Of a DNA stretch of 64,000 nt, positions 1 to 10,412 are shown piece after piece (within the stretch, counting starts at the first letter, position 1; every line of letters starts with the position of its first letter). The position numbers were made by a program, and so were the translations under genes. A model generated the notes under the pieces. That model did not search any database. It was not told the DNA's origin and saw only the letters and a program-made list of their open reading frames with translations. Source of the DNA: Hygrophila difformis (taxonomy: Eukaryota; Streptophyta; Magnoliopsida; Lamiales; Acanthaceae); contig JAOANR010000002.1 in assembly GCA_030278955.1 (NCBI GenBank), positions 6,933,982 through 6,997,981 on the forward strand. The letters are read 5' to 3'.

Positions 1-1760
1 TTCTTCAGGGGCATCCTTCGCTTGGTTTTCTGAAAGACAGATGGTTTATCAATGGCGTTCCCCGGACAACTTACTTATCATCTTCCATTCGCTCTCCCTG
101 CCTGGGACATACAAACCGCCTTATGGAGGATGCGGCTTGGTTAGTTGGCTGCCGATCCAATGTGCGATTTTGGCTAGATAATTGGGCGGGTTGCATTATT
201 GCGGACGTCCTGGAGATCCCTGCGGCCCTAAGGGAATTTTTTGTTCAACCTGTTAGCGACTATTTCTTCAATGGCGAATGGCACTTCACGGCTAACTTCG
301 TTAGCAATTTCCCAGGTCTTATTCAATCTATTCTGAATGTCCGTATTTCTACTAGCTCGGTTGATCACAGGGTCTGGACTAAAACATCTCATGGCAAGAT
401 TTCCTCCAAGATCGCGTACAGACATTTGCGACCTGCCTTTCCAAGGACTTCCTGGGGTTCATGGATTTGGGATACTTTCATTCCCCGTCGTCGCTCAATT
501 GTACTATGGAAAATTATAAGGGGTGTCATCCTCACTTGGGACGTCCTTCGCTCCTATGGTATTTTTGGTCCTTCGATTTGCTGCTTGTGTCGCGCCTCTG
601 AAGAAACTATCGATCACTTGTTCCTTAAATGCGAGGTGTCTTCCAAAGTCCTGCTCCACTTTATTCAATCCTTCGGATTTCATAATCGGCTTCAGGAACA
701 GGATTGCTTCATGGGTTTTTTATTACAATGCATGACTATCTCGGCCAGTAAACAGGTCCATTCTCTATGGCGGCTATTCATCGTCTCTTACACATGGCTT
801 ATTTGGTCTACTCGCAATACGATTCTACATGCTGATGACTCCTCTTCGGGATGTGCCCGTACCATTCGGACGTCCAAACTCATGGCGACGGTTATGGCGA
901 TGATGAAAGAAGCGGATCATCTACAATTGGGCAGTATGCACAACTTCCTGGATGACCTTAAAATCATTAAATTTTTTGGACTTCGCGTTTCAGTGGGGAA
1001 AGCTCCGAAAATTACTAGTGTACGCTGGAGACCACCTCTTCCGGGCTGGATCAAGTGCAACGTAGATGGCCATGCCTCGGGCTCCCCTGGCGTGATCTCA
1101 GGTGGTGGTATCTTTCGCAATTCCAGAGGCTTTGTAAAGGGATGCTTCACGGGCGGCTACGGCCTCGGCTATGCTTTTGAAGCGGAGCTCATCTCCGCGT
1201 GCTTGGGCATTGAGATGGCACACTCCCATGGCTGGTCCAACCTTTGGCTGGAGACCGACTCCACCTATGTACTGCATGCTCTCACTCATCCCACCCCCGA
1301 TGTTCCCTGGCGTCTTCGTGGACGATGGCAGATGGCCGTGGATCTTGTCGAGCATATTAACTTTCGCATTTCTCATATATTTCGCGAGGGCAATGCCGCA
1401 GCTGACACTCTTTCTTCTATTGGCGGGGACTTCACGTGGTACACCACTGCTCCTCCGAGTCTGCATAAACATCTGTTCAATGATAAGCACTCTGAGTACT
1501 ATCGTTTTCACTAGGTTATGTGATCGTGTGCGGTAGTTTTTTTCTCCTTTTCTGCTTTGGTACTCTTTTTCCCCTTCATGGGTTTTTCCCACTCGGGTTT
1601 TACCATGAAGGGGTTTTAACGAGGCCGGCGGGGAGATATTTGGGCACTTGCCCGCCTACCTTTTCGGCCTTGGTCACGGGCCATTTTCTTTCTCCATTAT
1701 GGATTTCGTTGTACTTCCTTCTTTCTGTACGTTTTCTTTCCTTTTATATTTAATCTCACT
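1..1760 (+). mobile_element. LINE (non-LTR retrotransposon), 3' end
   Basis: This is the 3' portion of a LINE running in from the left edge. It holds the end of the reverse transcriptase ORF (stop at 1512-1514) and a 3' UTR with the tract 'gggttttaacgaggc' at about 1611-1625, a kind of sequence common in plant LINE 3' ends. The 3' end is not sharply defined; the sequence turns AT-rich near 1750-1790 without a clear poly(A). The 5' part and the polymerase core lie outside the window. Confidence 0.8.
3..1514 (+). CDS. LINE ORF2 C-terminal part: zinc-binding RT-associated domain plus RNase H
   Basis: The frame is open from the left edge to a stop at 1512-1514, so it is the C-terminal end of a larger polyprotein and the methionine at 123 is not the true start. 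Counting from 123, a zf-RVT-type cysteine/histidine cluster lies near residues 152-171 (CCLC...H...C). A plant RVT_3-type RNase H lies at about 308-445, with its acidic residues visible in NVDG, AFEAEL, ETDS and AAADTL. In LINEs the RNase H degrades the RNA strand during target-primed reverse transcription. No stop or frameshift is seen across about 500 codons, so this copy is fairly young or under little decay. The endonuclease and polymerase motifs would be upstream of the window. Confidence 0.88.
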   Translation, partial: LQGHPSLGFLKDRWFINGVPRTTYLSSSIRSPCLGHTNRLMEDAAWLVGCRSNVRFWLDNWAGCIIADVLEIPAALREFFVQPVSDYFFNGEWHFTANFVSNFPGLIQSILNVRISTSSVDHRVWTKTSHGKISSKIAYRHLRPAFPRTSWGSWIWDTFIPRRRSIVLWKIIRGVILTWDVLRSYGIFGPSICCLCRASEETIDHLFLKCEVSSKVLLHFIQSFGFHNRLQEQDCFMGFLLQCMTISASKQVHSLWRLFIVSYTWLIWSTRNTILHADDSSSGCARTIRTSKLMATVMAMMKEADHLQLGSMHNFLDDLKIIKFFGLRVSVGKAPKITSVRWRPPLPGWIKCNVDGHASGSPGVISGGGIFRNSRGFVKGCFTGGYGLGYAFEAELISACLGIEMAHSHGWSNLWLETDSTYVLHALTHPTPDVPWRLRGRWQMAVDLVEHINFRISHIFREGNAAADTLSSIGGDFTWYTTAPPSLHKHLFNDKHSEYYRFH

Positions 1761-1808
1761 TATTGATTAAATATAATCTTATATATTTTAAAATATTATC
1801 GTTAAGGG

Positions 1809-1990
1809 GATGGGGACTTGCCCAAGCAGCCAAGTCTATGTCTTCCAACCTTTGGGTTGGGGGTTTAATTCCCCACTCGACACCCCATCTCTCTCATTTA
1901 TCCATTTGTAATATATGTAGTATGGGCTCCTAACACCCTTCTCTGACTTCGGCTACTCCAAAAGAAAATATTACTGTTAAACAAAACACA
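1809..1990 (+). repeat. Possible degenerate tRNA-derived SINE
   Basis: The stretch opens with 'ggggatggggacttgccc' and contains 'gggtttaattcccc' at about 1858-1875, which resembles a pol III B box. A related phrase ('cttccaacct...gggttg' followed by 'gattcaaagcccac') recurs at about 14098-14145. No target-site duplication or tail was recognised, so the SINE reading is tentative. Confidence 0.3.
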
Positions 1991-2158
1991 TTAAATTGTG
2001 TGTCCAATATTTGGGACATAATTAGTGGGACATATAGTATTTATTAATTATATGCATTTTCTCCTATTTCAAGACTTTCTAACCTTGACTTTAAACGAAA
2101 TACTAATATTTAACTATCCTTTATGCATAATGGTTAGTATACGTCACATCCAATATAC

Positions 2159-2368
2159 TTCATACTATATCTTTTTTAGGTAAATACCAGGGTATCCCCA
2201 GGCCACATTGGGCCCAAGACTAATCCCTCGAGGATCTGCAAGGGCAATTAAGGGCACATCTCCCAAAGCAGTTTTTTGCATACACAAGGCTCGAACCCGA
2301 GACCTTGCTTAAGCGACTAGAGCCCCCATCCACTCAAGCCAACTGCTGTTGGTTTCATACTATATCTT
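2159..2368 (-). mobile_element. tRNA-derived SINE with target-site duplications
   Basis: On the minus strand the unit starts at about 2353 with an A-box-like region (TTGGCTTGAGTGG) and a B-box-like region (GGTCTCGGGTTCGAGCC), as in SINEs derived from tRNA genes. It ends near 2174 in an A-rich tail (plus-strand cttttttagg). The word TTCATACTATATCTT flanks it exactly at 2159-2173 and 2354-2368, a 15-bp target-site duplication that fixes both ends. Such elements are copied in trans by LINE reverse transcriptase. Confidence 0.82.
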
Positions 2369-2701
2369 GTTAAGGGTATTTCTTCATTAAATAAAGTAAA
2401 GTATATTTTTAATTTAGAGAAATACATGATGTTTAACTTGTAGGATTAGTATTAATTGCAGGTTTCCATTAATACCACTATTTTAAATGCTAGAATTATT
2501 CATTGTATTAGAAATAATATTCCGCTAATTTTGGAGTCTTGCACTATTTTGTAATGGGCTTAATTCAATGGAATGTTTTTAAACAAATGGGTTATACTAT
2601 AATATGCATGTCAAATGCAATTTTTTCCATTGTGGGCTTAATTCCCTCAAATGGTAACTTCCTTTTTGACCCAAATAAGAAAAATCTCACATTTCTTTTT
2701 T
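2369..2701. other. AT-rich intergenic stretch
   Basis: I see no gene, RNA gene or mobile-element signature here. The sequence is AT-rich and short frames carry no recognisable motif. Confidence 0.5.
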
Positions 2702-3010
2702 CGAATATGAATTAACTAACACAATATATGCTAAATTGGATTCATTTTATGCTATATATTTTATCCCAACCATGCTGGATGAATGTATTGAATACACCGA
2801 ATAAAATTCGGTACATTTTCTCATCATTCCTCATTGGGAACATTATGATCTATATATTATCCTTTCTAGAATACGAATTAACTAACACAATATATGCTAA
2901 ATTAGATTCATTTTGTGCTATATATCCCAACTATCGATGAATGTATTGAACAAACCAAATAAATTTAGATGCATTTTTTCATCATTCCTCATTGGAAACA
3001 TTTTGTATAT
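2702..3010. repeat. Two tandem copies of an AT-rich repeat of about 165 bp
   Basis: Copy 1 starts at 2702 and copy 2 at about 2869. Both run from 'gaattaactaacac' through 'atgaatgtattgaa' to 'catcattcctcattgg'. A third partial copy starts at 11982, just beyond the copia element, so the copia element inserted into a small array of this repeat. No coding content was recognised. Confidence 0.7.
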
Positions 3011-3012
3011 AT

Positions 3013-3930
3013 AACGAGTAGGGTGTTAATATGTAGTTCTGATCACACACACACGATTGGAGTAATGTAAAGAGCCAATTGTTTGTTGACCCGAGTCGGA
3101 CCTCCTGTCCTACATCCGGGGGATTCCAATCCAGGCGAAATACTCAACAAAGATCAAGAACAACTACAAGACTCGAAACAAATTCTACCAACTCGATCTA
3201 GAAGCTGATGACTCCCCCTCAACCTCTAATCTCCCTGATCAGAATTTCAGTAACAATCTTGTTGTTCCTACCACTAGTTGACAGCCCTGAACTAAAATCC
3301 TAAACTATTCCAAGAAGTATTCCCATCTTGGATTACAACTCGATCTAAATGATATACAAAATGAATCACAACCTAATTCACTTAAGATCGAAACTCTCAA
3401 TCATCTAACATGAAGAACACGATCTTGACTTGACAATATCTTCTAATCGAATCTAAGAAGCTCTTAATAAAGTGTATAGAAGAATGAAAAGTAAGTACAA
3501 AATCTGACTCAAAGACACAAGTATAAGAAGTACTACCTCCGTCTCAATATAAATGTTACATTCCCTTCCGACACGTTTGCCGATACACATTTTTAACTAT
3601 TTATAACTTAAATTGTGTATAATAAAAACTTATAAAAAGTTGATTGTCTAAAACTACAAGATTGGACGAATCTAACAAGATCTCACTTGACTATGTTTTT
3701 CCTTTTATACCTATGATAAAAATTTGAATCAAAGTTACACAATGAATAGTGTCAAAAAGTCCAACGTAACATTTATATTGAGACGGAGGAAGTTTATATA
3801 AACTGAAATCCGCCTTGGTCTTTAAGTCCATGGTGCTGGTGTGACTTGATCATCAAAGACATAACTGCATTGTTGTTAGTGAGTTGCAATGACACCTATA
3901 TAATCCTGCATGAAATGTTTAGTGCCAACA
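3013..3930 (-). repeat. 3' LTR of the copia element, carrying a MITE
   Basis: The copy aligns with the 5' LTR at 11309-11964, with a few base differences, except for a 264-bp insertion (MITE plus one TA). Without it the length is 654 bp against 656 bp for the partner. The near identity of the two LTRs suggests a fairly recent transposition. Confidence 0.9.
3533..3794. mobile_element. Stowaway-like MITE inside the 3' LTR
   Basis: Terminal inverted repeats are visible as CTACCTCCGTCTCAATATAA at the left and its near reverse complement (ttatattgagacggagg) at the right. The TA dinucleotide is duplicated at 3531-3532 and 3795-3796. The other LTR shows the uninterrupted site (gaagta/tatataaactg at about 11824-11838), so the insertion followed the copia transposition. 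Element type follows from the 'ctccctccgt' ends and the TA target. Confidence 0.9.
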
Positions 3931-3946
3931 ATCTCCCCCTCATTTC
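3931..3946 (-). other. Polypurine tract of the copia element
   Basis: The minus strand reads GAAATGAGGGGGAGAT immediately before the 3' LTR start TGTTGG. In LTR retrotransposons such a tract primes plus-strand DNA synthesis. Confidence 0.75.
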
Positions 3947-4338
3947 ATGAAGAGGTTGATTCATCACATAAAGTCTCAAACCAATATGATGAATATCTAT
4001 TCAGAATTTCAAACTAACAACAGAGGATAATAGATCAAGTCCAAATAAAAGTAGTTAACAAGTAAGAGTAACACCAGCAAGAAAAATAACCAAAACAGCT
4101 AGCTAAAAAAAATTCAGACATAGAAATCCAAGCATATAATGTCTAACCACAAAACAAGCTAAACATTAGTAAGCATCAGCAAGCAACAGCAAACAAGAGT
4201 ATCCAAAAGTATCCAGCAGTAAAATACGATTAGTTACAGACCCAATTTCCAAAAGATTTAAGTTCAGAATGTACCCCCTCAAAACGTTGTCAACATTACC
4301 CATTAACATCAGTTTGAGACATCCCCCCCCTTGATGAG

Positions 4339-5858
4339 TCAAGCCTCCTCATCATCGTCCTCGCCAGTGGGAGGAGGATCAAATGAGCCCGGAAGCAACT
4401 TCAGCATGTTGTTGTTTTGCTTCCTGATGCGGAGGCCAGCAGAAATAACACTAGACACCTCCTCATTCTATCGAAGAATGATGGTCTTGAGATGGTTCAC
4501 TAACGCTGTGCCGGACAGAGCAGGACCAAGAAGGATGTCGTTGTGCATATTCCTCAGATCATTGGTGGGAGTATTCTGCTTAATTGGAATGCGCTCCTCT
4601 TTGGGTAATTTGATCCCATTTTTCTTCAAAAACCTTGTGATCAATGCGGGATAGGGTAGGAGATCGTTCTTGCCAATCGATCCGCATGTGTAACCTACCA
4701 TCTTGGAAAGCACAGAGAGACCAAAATTGGTCATCTTAAGATATTTTTCAATACAAAACATGAGTTTTTTCCATATGAGAGGACACTTGACTGGCGTTTG
4801 TAGTTGGGAGGATGTTGGAACTGCAGAGATGGAAGAGACAGCTGAACTTCAGAGTGAGTTGAGTAGCACGAAGTTGTCCGCGTCCAAATGCAATGCTTTT
4901 GGTATTGGAGATCTCATAAGCAACTTCGGCATTTGAGTTAGGCATATAGTTCGTCACATCATCAAGGTTGCTGTTAAGCTGCACCTTCAACAACTGGTTA
5001 ATGACTTGGGGAAAAATCTCCAGGATTTTGCCGCGTATGTAGATCTTCCCACCAAAAGGCGACTCAGCATCCAGGACATCCGAATGAAGGTTGGCATAGA
5101 ACTCGCGAACCAAAGCAGGAGAGTAGTCCTCCAGTTTAGTAGCCCAGTAGAGAAGATGGCAATCCTCCAAGTATTTTGAAAAACCCAGCTCTTTGTAGAT
5201 AGGATGTACAAACTGCTCCTCTGGTATGAAGTCTCTATTGTTGAGTTCCTTAGCAAATTTCTGCGCATCCTTGTCATAGAACTTAAAATTTAGAGCATCC
5301 CGAACAGTCATGGGGCCAGCTTTCTTTGGTCGTTTCTGTGTTGTCTCAACAGTAGGCTGCTTATCCTTCCTTTTACGAGACCGAGTCACAGGGGTACGAG
5401 CGACAGGGCGATTTTCCGGAGTAACTTCAGGATCCGGCTCATCGTTCCTTAGTTGTTCCTGTTCTCCAGTAACAACATCATCAGCAGTATTGAAAAAGTC
5501 ATCCTTATTATCTTGGGGGTAGTTTGTAGTGGTTCCATCATCCCAGTCGACGGAGAAGGTTTCTTTCTGAGGTGCTGGAAAAGCAGACAAAGGAGGTGCA
5601 TGAAGCTCTCCGGAGGAAGGAACAGGATGGTCTGGTAGGTGGTAGACTCTCGAGTGGAAGGACATCAGTGACGTTGTCGTCAGCGTTACCACCAGACGAT
5701 TCTCCAATATCAGTAGCTAGATTCGCGAAGGATTCGCCAAGGGCTTGAAGAACAGACGAGACAATCTGAACTGGATCAATGGATGTTTCAGCATTTGTTG
5801 GGGCGGATGACTCAGTAGTCGGATCAGAAGGGGATTTGGGGGAAGAAGAAGATGCCAT
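4339..5858 (-). pseudogene. Extra ORF of the copia element, similar to the 'putative plant transposon protein' domain
   Basis: A third gene lies between RNase H and the 3' LTR, about 500 codons from an ATG at 5858 (MASSSS) to a stop at 4339-4341. It begins with a Ser/Pro/Thr-rich region and then has a basic stretch (SRKRKDKQ) that could act in nuclear import. The folded part contains 'ALVREFYANL' and, shortly after, 'IRGKILEIFPQVIN'. From family knowledge these resemble the Transposase_32 (PF20167-type) domain of plant transposon-associated proteins; this is recognition by eye. The gene ends in an acidic tail (GEDDDEEA). It is broken by a frameshift near 5640, another near 4755 and an in-frame TAG at 4468-4470. 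SIRE elements often carry an envelope-like ORF here, but I see no clear signal peptide or membrane segment. Confidence 0.6.
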
Positions 5859-6207
5859 TGAAAGAGAGGAAGCTGCACAACTAAGAAACCAACAAAAACA
5901 AAAGAAGAGAAGTGCAGAAAACAAATGCGAGACAAAGTATTTAAAGAGAGAAAGAAATGTGAAACGTTTAACCACGATCGATAGAGGAGAAACGGAGAAG
6001 AAATGATGGTGGTTTCGGGCGACGTGAGCTGCAGGGGTGAAGGGACGGTTACTAGTGTTGCAGGGTGATGATGACACAGATCAGACGTCCTTTCAAAATC
6101 TCTCCATATCAGATTTTTGTCTTTATCCGTTTCTTTCTCTAAAGTGCTTGGGCCTGTAAAGACTACTATACAAAGAAAAACAAAGAAGGCCCAAAACATA
6201 ATGAAAT

Positions 6208-6684
6208 TCAATTGGTGTAGAAACTTAGGCCCAGAATAGTTCTAAGCCTATCAAACTTATCTCCCTCCATGGCTTTAGTTAGGATGTCAGCACGCTGCTC
6301 TGACGACCCTACATGTTGAATATCACAAATGTTATCTTCAACCAAATCTCTAATGAAATGATACCTGATGTCAATATGCTTGCTCCTATTGTGAAGCACT
6401 GGATTCTTAGAGATGTTTATAGCACTTGTATTGTCACATAGCACCACAAATTTCTTTTGATTTACTCCATAGTCTCCCAAGGTTTGCTTCATCCACATGA
6501 GTTGAGAGCAGCAACATGTAGCAGCAATGTATTCTGCTTCAGCTGTAGATAGGGCAACTATGTTTTGTTTCCTTGAGTACCAACTAACCAAATTGTCACC
6601 AAGATAGAAACAGCCTCCTATTGTCGAACGTCTATCATCACAACTTCCAGCCCAGTCTGAGTCTGTGTATCCTATAAGATCCAA
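6208..6684 (-). pseudogene. Copia RNase H domain
   Basis: This segment carries the copia-type RNase H with its acidic residues in YTDSDWAG, STAEAEY and CDNTSAI, followed by RADILTK. It continues the RT frame, separated only by an in-frame TAG just upstream at 6703-6705. The product would remove the RNA template during reverse transcription. It ends at 6208-6210, about 350 bp before the extra ORF starts. Confidence 0.9.
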
Positions 6685-6702
6685 TGATGATCTTTTAGAG
6701 TA

Positions 6703-8151
6703 CTAGATTCCAAGTCCAATGGTTCCTTTAATATATCTCATGATTCTCTTAGCTGCTTTAAAGTGTGTTTCCTTAGGTTGAGATTGAAATCTAGCACATA
6801 CTCCAGTGCTATATGAGATATCTGGTCTGGTTGTTGTTAGGTAGAGAAGACTACCTATCATGCTTCTGTATAGCTTTTGATCAACATCATTACTTGTATC
6901 AGTTTTAGAAAGCTTCTCATGTAATCCCTGAGGAGTTCTTGCCACTTTGATGTCTTCTAAGTTAAACTTCTTGAGCATATTTGCAGCATACTTCTCTTGT
7001 GATAAGAATATACCATCTTTTCCTTGTTTAATCTGTAATCCAAGAAAATAATGCAATTCTCCAAGCATACTCATCTCAAATTCTGTCTTCATGGCATGAA
7101 TGAAACCTTTTCTAAGTTCTTCTAAAGTACAATCAAAAATGATGTCATCAACATAGACCTGAACAACTATGATGTGTTTATCTGAATGCTTAATGAATAA
7201 AGTCTTATCCACATTTCCTCTGGTGTAACCGTTGTTGACGAGAAATTGTGACAACCTTTCATACCAGGCACGAGGTGCTTGCTTAAAACCATATAAAACT
7301 CCTTTAACTCTGTAGACATAGTCTGGATGCTTATGATCTTCAAACCCAGCTGGTTGAGCTACATAAATTTCCTCCTTTATTCTTCCATTCAGAAAAACAG
7401 TCTTGATATCCATTTGATACAACTTGAAATCCAAGTAGTATGCAACAGACAACAAGATCCTTACAGCTTCCATTCTGGCCACTGGTGCATAAGTTTCTCC
7501 ATAATCCAATCCTTCAATTTGTGTGTAGCCTTGTGCTACCAGTCGAGCTTTATTTCTGACTATGTTTCCATGGTCATCTTTCTTGTTTCTAAAGATCCAT
7601 TTAGTACCAATAATGGTGATGTTGTCAGGGGGTGGTACTAACTCCCATACAGAGTTTATTTCAAATTGAAGTAACTCATCTTGCAGGGCTGCAATCCAGT
7701 ATTCGTCTTTGAAAGCTTCTGAGGCATTTCTTGGCTCAACCTTGGATATGAAACAGTTCATTCCAGCCAGTTGCTTGTAATCAACTCTCTTATTTCTGGT
7801 CTGTCTTGGTGCATCTAATTCTCCTATAATGTCAGCATTAGAATGATGCTTCAAGGTTCTAGGACCTTTCCTCTTATCAGTATCAGAAGTGACAAATGGT
7901 TGTTGCTCTTCTTCAGTATCAACCATAACATCAGTTTCAGCTTCAGCTTCTTCATCAGCTTCAAATGATGGTTCATGTGATTCCTCAGTTGGTGGATCAA
8001 TAACAGGAAAGTAATGTAGACCATCTTCATCTTCAGAAAATCCTTTAGATAGAGAATCTTTAAATAAAACATTCACAGATTCTATAACCTTCTTGCTATC
8101 AGTCAAGTAAATTCTGTAAGCTCTGGAGTTGTTAGCATAACCTAAAAACAA
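6703..8151 (-). pseudogene. Copia integrase tail and reverse transcriptase
   Basis: The 482-codon frame starts in the integrase C-terminal region (FLGYANNSRAYRIY) and passes through an acidic linker. The reverse transcriptase begins near residue 165 (NSVWELVPPP) with the fingers motif KARLVAQGYTQ near 201, the catalytic aspartate in QMDIK near 248 and YVDD at 333-336. The usual alanine of the 'MDVKTAFLNG' box is valine here. The later conserved stretch GSLLYL..TRPDI is present. The frame is closed by an in-frame TAG at 6703-6705, and another in-frame stop near 8180 separates it from the upstream integrase. Confidence 0.92.
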
Positions 8152-8184
8152 CCCTTTTTCTGATCTAGCATCAAACTTCTTAGG

Positions 8185-8500
8185 CTATTCCCGATATCTG
8201 TAAACATGACAAGAACAACCAAATGTATGAAAATATTTGACATTAGGAAATTTATCATACCATATTTGATAAGGAGTGAAGTTTGTCTTTGGCCTCAAAA
8301 GAACTCTATTTGCAACATGACATGCTGTGTTGATTGCTTCAGCCCAAAAGGTCTTGGGAAGTGTGCTGTCATGAAGCATAGACCTTGCCATCTCCTGTAA
8401 GGTCCTATTCTTGCTTTCTACAATACCATTCTGTTGAGGAGTTTTTGGGGCAGAGAACTCTTGAGAAATTCCATGTAGCTTACAAAATCAGTGAATTGTT
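8185..8500 (-). pseudogene. Copia integrase, segment after the frameshift
   Basis: This short segment carries the part of the integrase core after the second aspartate, reading through FWAEAINTACHVANR and 'TPYQIWYDKFPN'. It is in a different frame from the preceding ORF, with the shift at about 8480, and ends at an in-frame stop near 8180 that separates it from the RT frame. The third catalytic residue, the glutamate, lies at the start of the shifted segment. Confidence 0.8.
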
Positions 8501-10256
8501 GATTGTCAAACTCTCTTCCATGATCAGTTCTAATCCTTTTGATCTTCCCTTGTTTTTGGTTCATGATCCTCAGGCTCATTGACTCAAAATACTCAAAGGC
8601 TTCATCTTTGGATCTGAGAAAACAAACAAAAGTGAATCTAGAAAAATCATCCACTATGACAAGTACATACCTTTTACCATTGAGGCTTTCAACTTCTAAT
8701 TGACCCATCAAGTCCATATGAATAAGTTCAAGACAGTGATTAGTGGTGATTTCATCAACTCGTTTGTGTTGAGCTTTGGTTTGTTTCCCCTTTGAGCATC
8801 CTTCACAGATAACTTTTGAGTTATTCTGTAGTTTGGGCAACCCTTTAACAGCGCCGGATATACTTAATTTGTAAAGAGTTTGGTAATTCAGATGTGCCAT
8901 CCTCTTGTGCCAAAGGCTTGTAAGATCTTCTTTTAAGATCAAGGCATTGTCTACTATTTCCTTTAAGATATAACAGTTATTAGTAGACCTTTTGCCTGAC
9001 ATAATACACTTATAGTCTTTAAACACATAACAAGTATTCATGTTAAATAACACTAAGGAGTTTTCATCACATAATTGGCTTATGGAAATCAAATTAGTAG
9101 TTAAACCTTCAACAAAATAGACCTTAGAGAGATTAGAAAGAACTCCCTTATCAATTTTACCATAACCAGTGATTTTGCTTTTGGCACCATCACCATACAT
9201 CACCTCTCCACAATCTTGCTCTATGAAATTTTGAAGTATGTTCTTGGTTCCAGTCATATGCCTAGAGCATCCAGAATCAAAATACCACAAGGTGTTCCTG
9301 TGATGTGCTTGCAAAGATACAACAACAAGACCAAGTGATTGTTTGTAAGAGTGTTTAGGTATCCAGGCTTTGCGAATCTGGATTTTCTTCTGTAGTTCTA
9401 ACGATGGCCAGACAACGGGTCTTCCATTTAAAAGATCCCTGACTATCCTGAGACAAGTATCAGCTTGATGACCAGGTAGGCCACAATAGATACAATCCCT
9501 TGAGTCTTGAGGTGCAAGGTTGACTTGAATAGGCACATTCTTGTAGGTAGTTGCATTGCTTGATTCTTCACCAAGGTATCCTCCACTGACAAAGTTTCTC
9601 TTGGTTGATTTGAACTTGTTTGGATTCCCTTTCTTCTTGTATCCAATACCTGAAAGATCACCAGGTCTTTTGCACATAGAAAGAACTGAATCTAACTTAT
9701 TTTTACCTTTAACCGTTTGAGAGAGTTCACTGATCTTAGTTTGTAGTTGTTGATTTTCTGTAGCCAAAGAGTTCTTTTCTTCAGAAAGTTTAGAGCATTC
9801 AGCTTGAAGTTCTTCAACTTTGAGCTTAACAAGCTTCAATTCCTTCTGAATTTTGATCTTCTCAACAGATAGCTCATCATAAGATATTCCGAGGTCAGTC
9901 AGTTGCGTTAACAACTTCTTGTTCTCACTTAATGCAGTATCATACTCGAACTTTAACTCTTCATATGCATCAGCCAGCTTTGAATATATTTCATTGATAT
10001 TACCTGCACTAACAGAATCATCTTCATCAGTAGAATAATCTATTGAGCTTGTTATACCTGTTAGAGGGCTGCAATCACGAATGGTTAAAGCTACAACATA
10101 TTCTGGATCACTTTGTTGTTCCTCGGTTGCCTCAACATCGGATTCTCCATCACTGAGAGTGACTTGATATGCTTTGCCTTCTTTTCTCTTGGCAGTAGGA
10201 CATTCCTTTTTGACATGCCCTTTGCCTCCACATTCATAGCATACAATAGAGGACAA
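8418..10256 (-). pseudogene. Copia nucleocapsid knuckles, protease and integrase N-terminal part
   Basis: The 612-codon frame has two CCHC knuckles, at residues 6-19 (CYECGGKGHVKKEC) and 255-268 (CIYCGLPGHQADTC). A heptad-like, Lys/Glu-rich coiled coil lies between them at about 95-185. The aspartic protease motif is at 327-329 (WYFDSGCSRHMTG). The integrase HHCC finger uses H450, H455, C484 and C487, and the first two catalytic aspartates are D515 (HMDLMG) and D578 (RTDHG). The frame leaves the correct reading after residue about 590. Upstream it is in frame with gag but separated by two stops, at 10413-10415 and about 10392. Confidence 0.92.
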
Positions 10257-10412
10257 TTTGTCGAATTTTTCTGGCTCCTTGAGTTTCCTTTGATTACTGA
10301 CTTTGCCATCAAATTTCCTTGAACCCTTATTCTGTTGTTTGTCTGACGTCGAAACACCGTGAGAACTGGATTTCTGAGGCTTGCCTTTCTATAACTGTCT
10401 TGCTCTCTTTCC

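Noticed and set aside
1858..1885. A tRNA gene because of the B-box-like sequence
   Set aside because: No acceptor stem or anticodon arm can be folded; a degraded SINE is the better reading.
4331..4654. Plus-strand 107-codon frame as a separate gene
   Set aside because: It is the antisense of the extra copia ORF, whose own frame shows conserved motifs.
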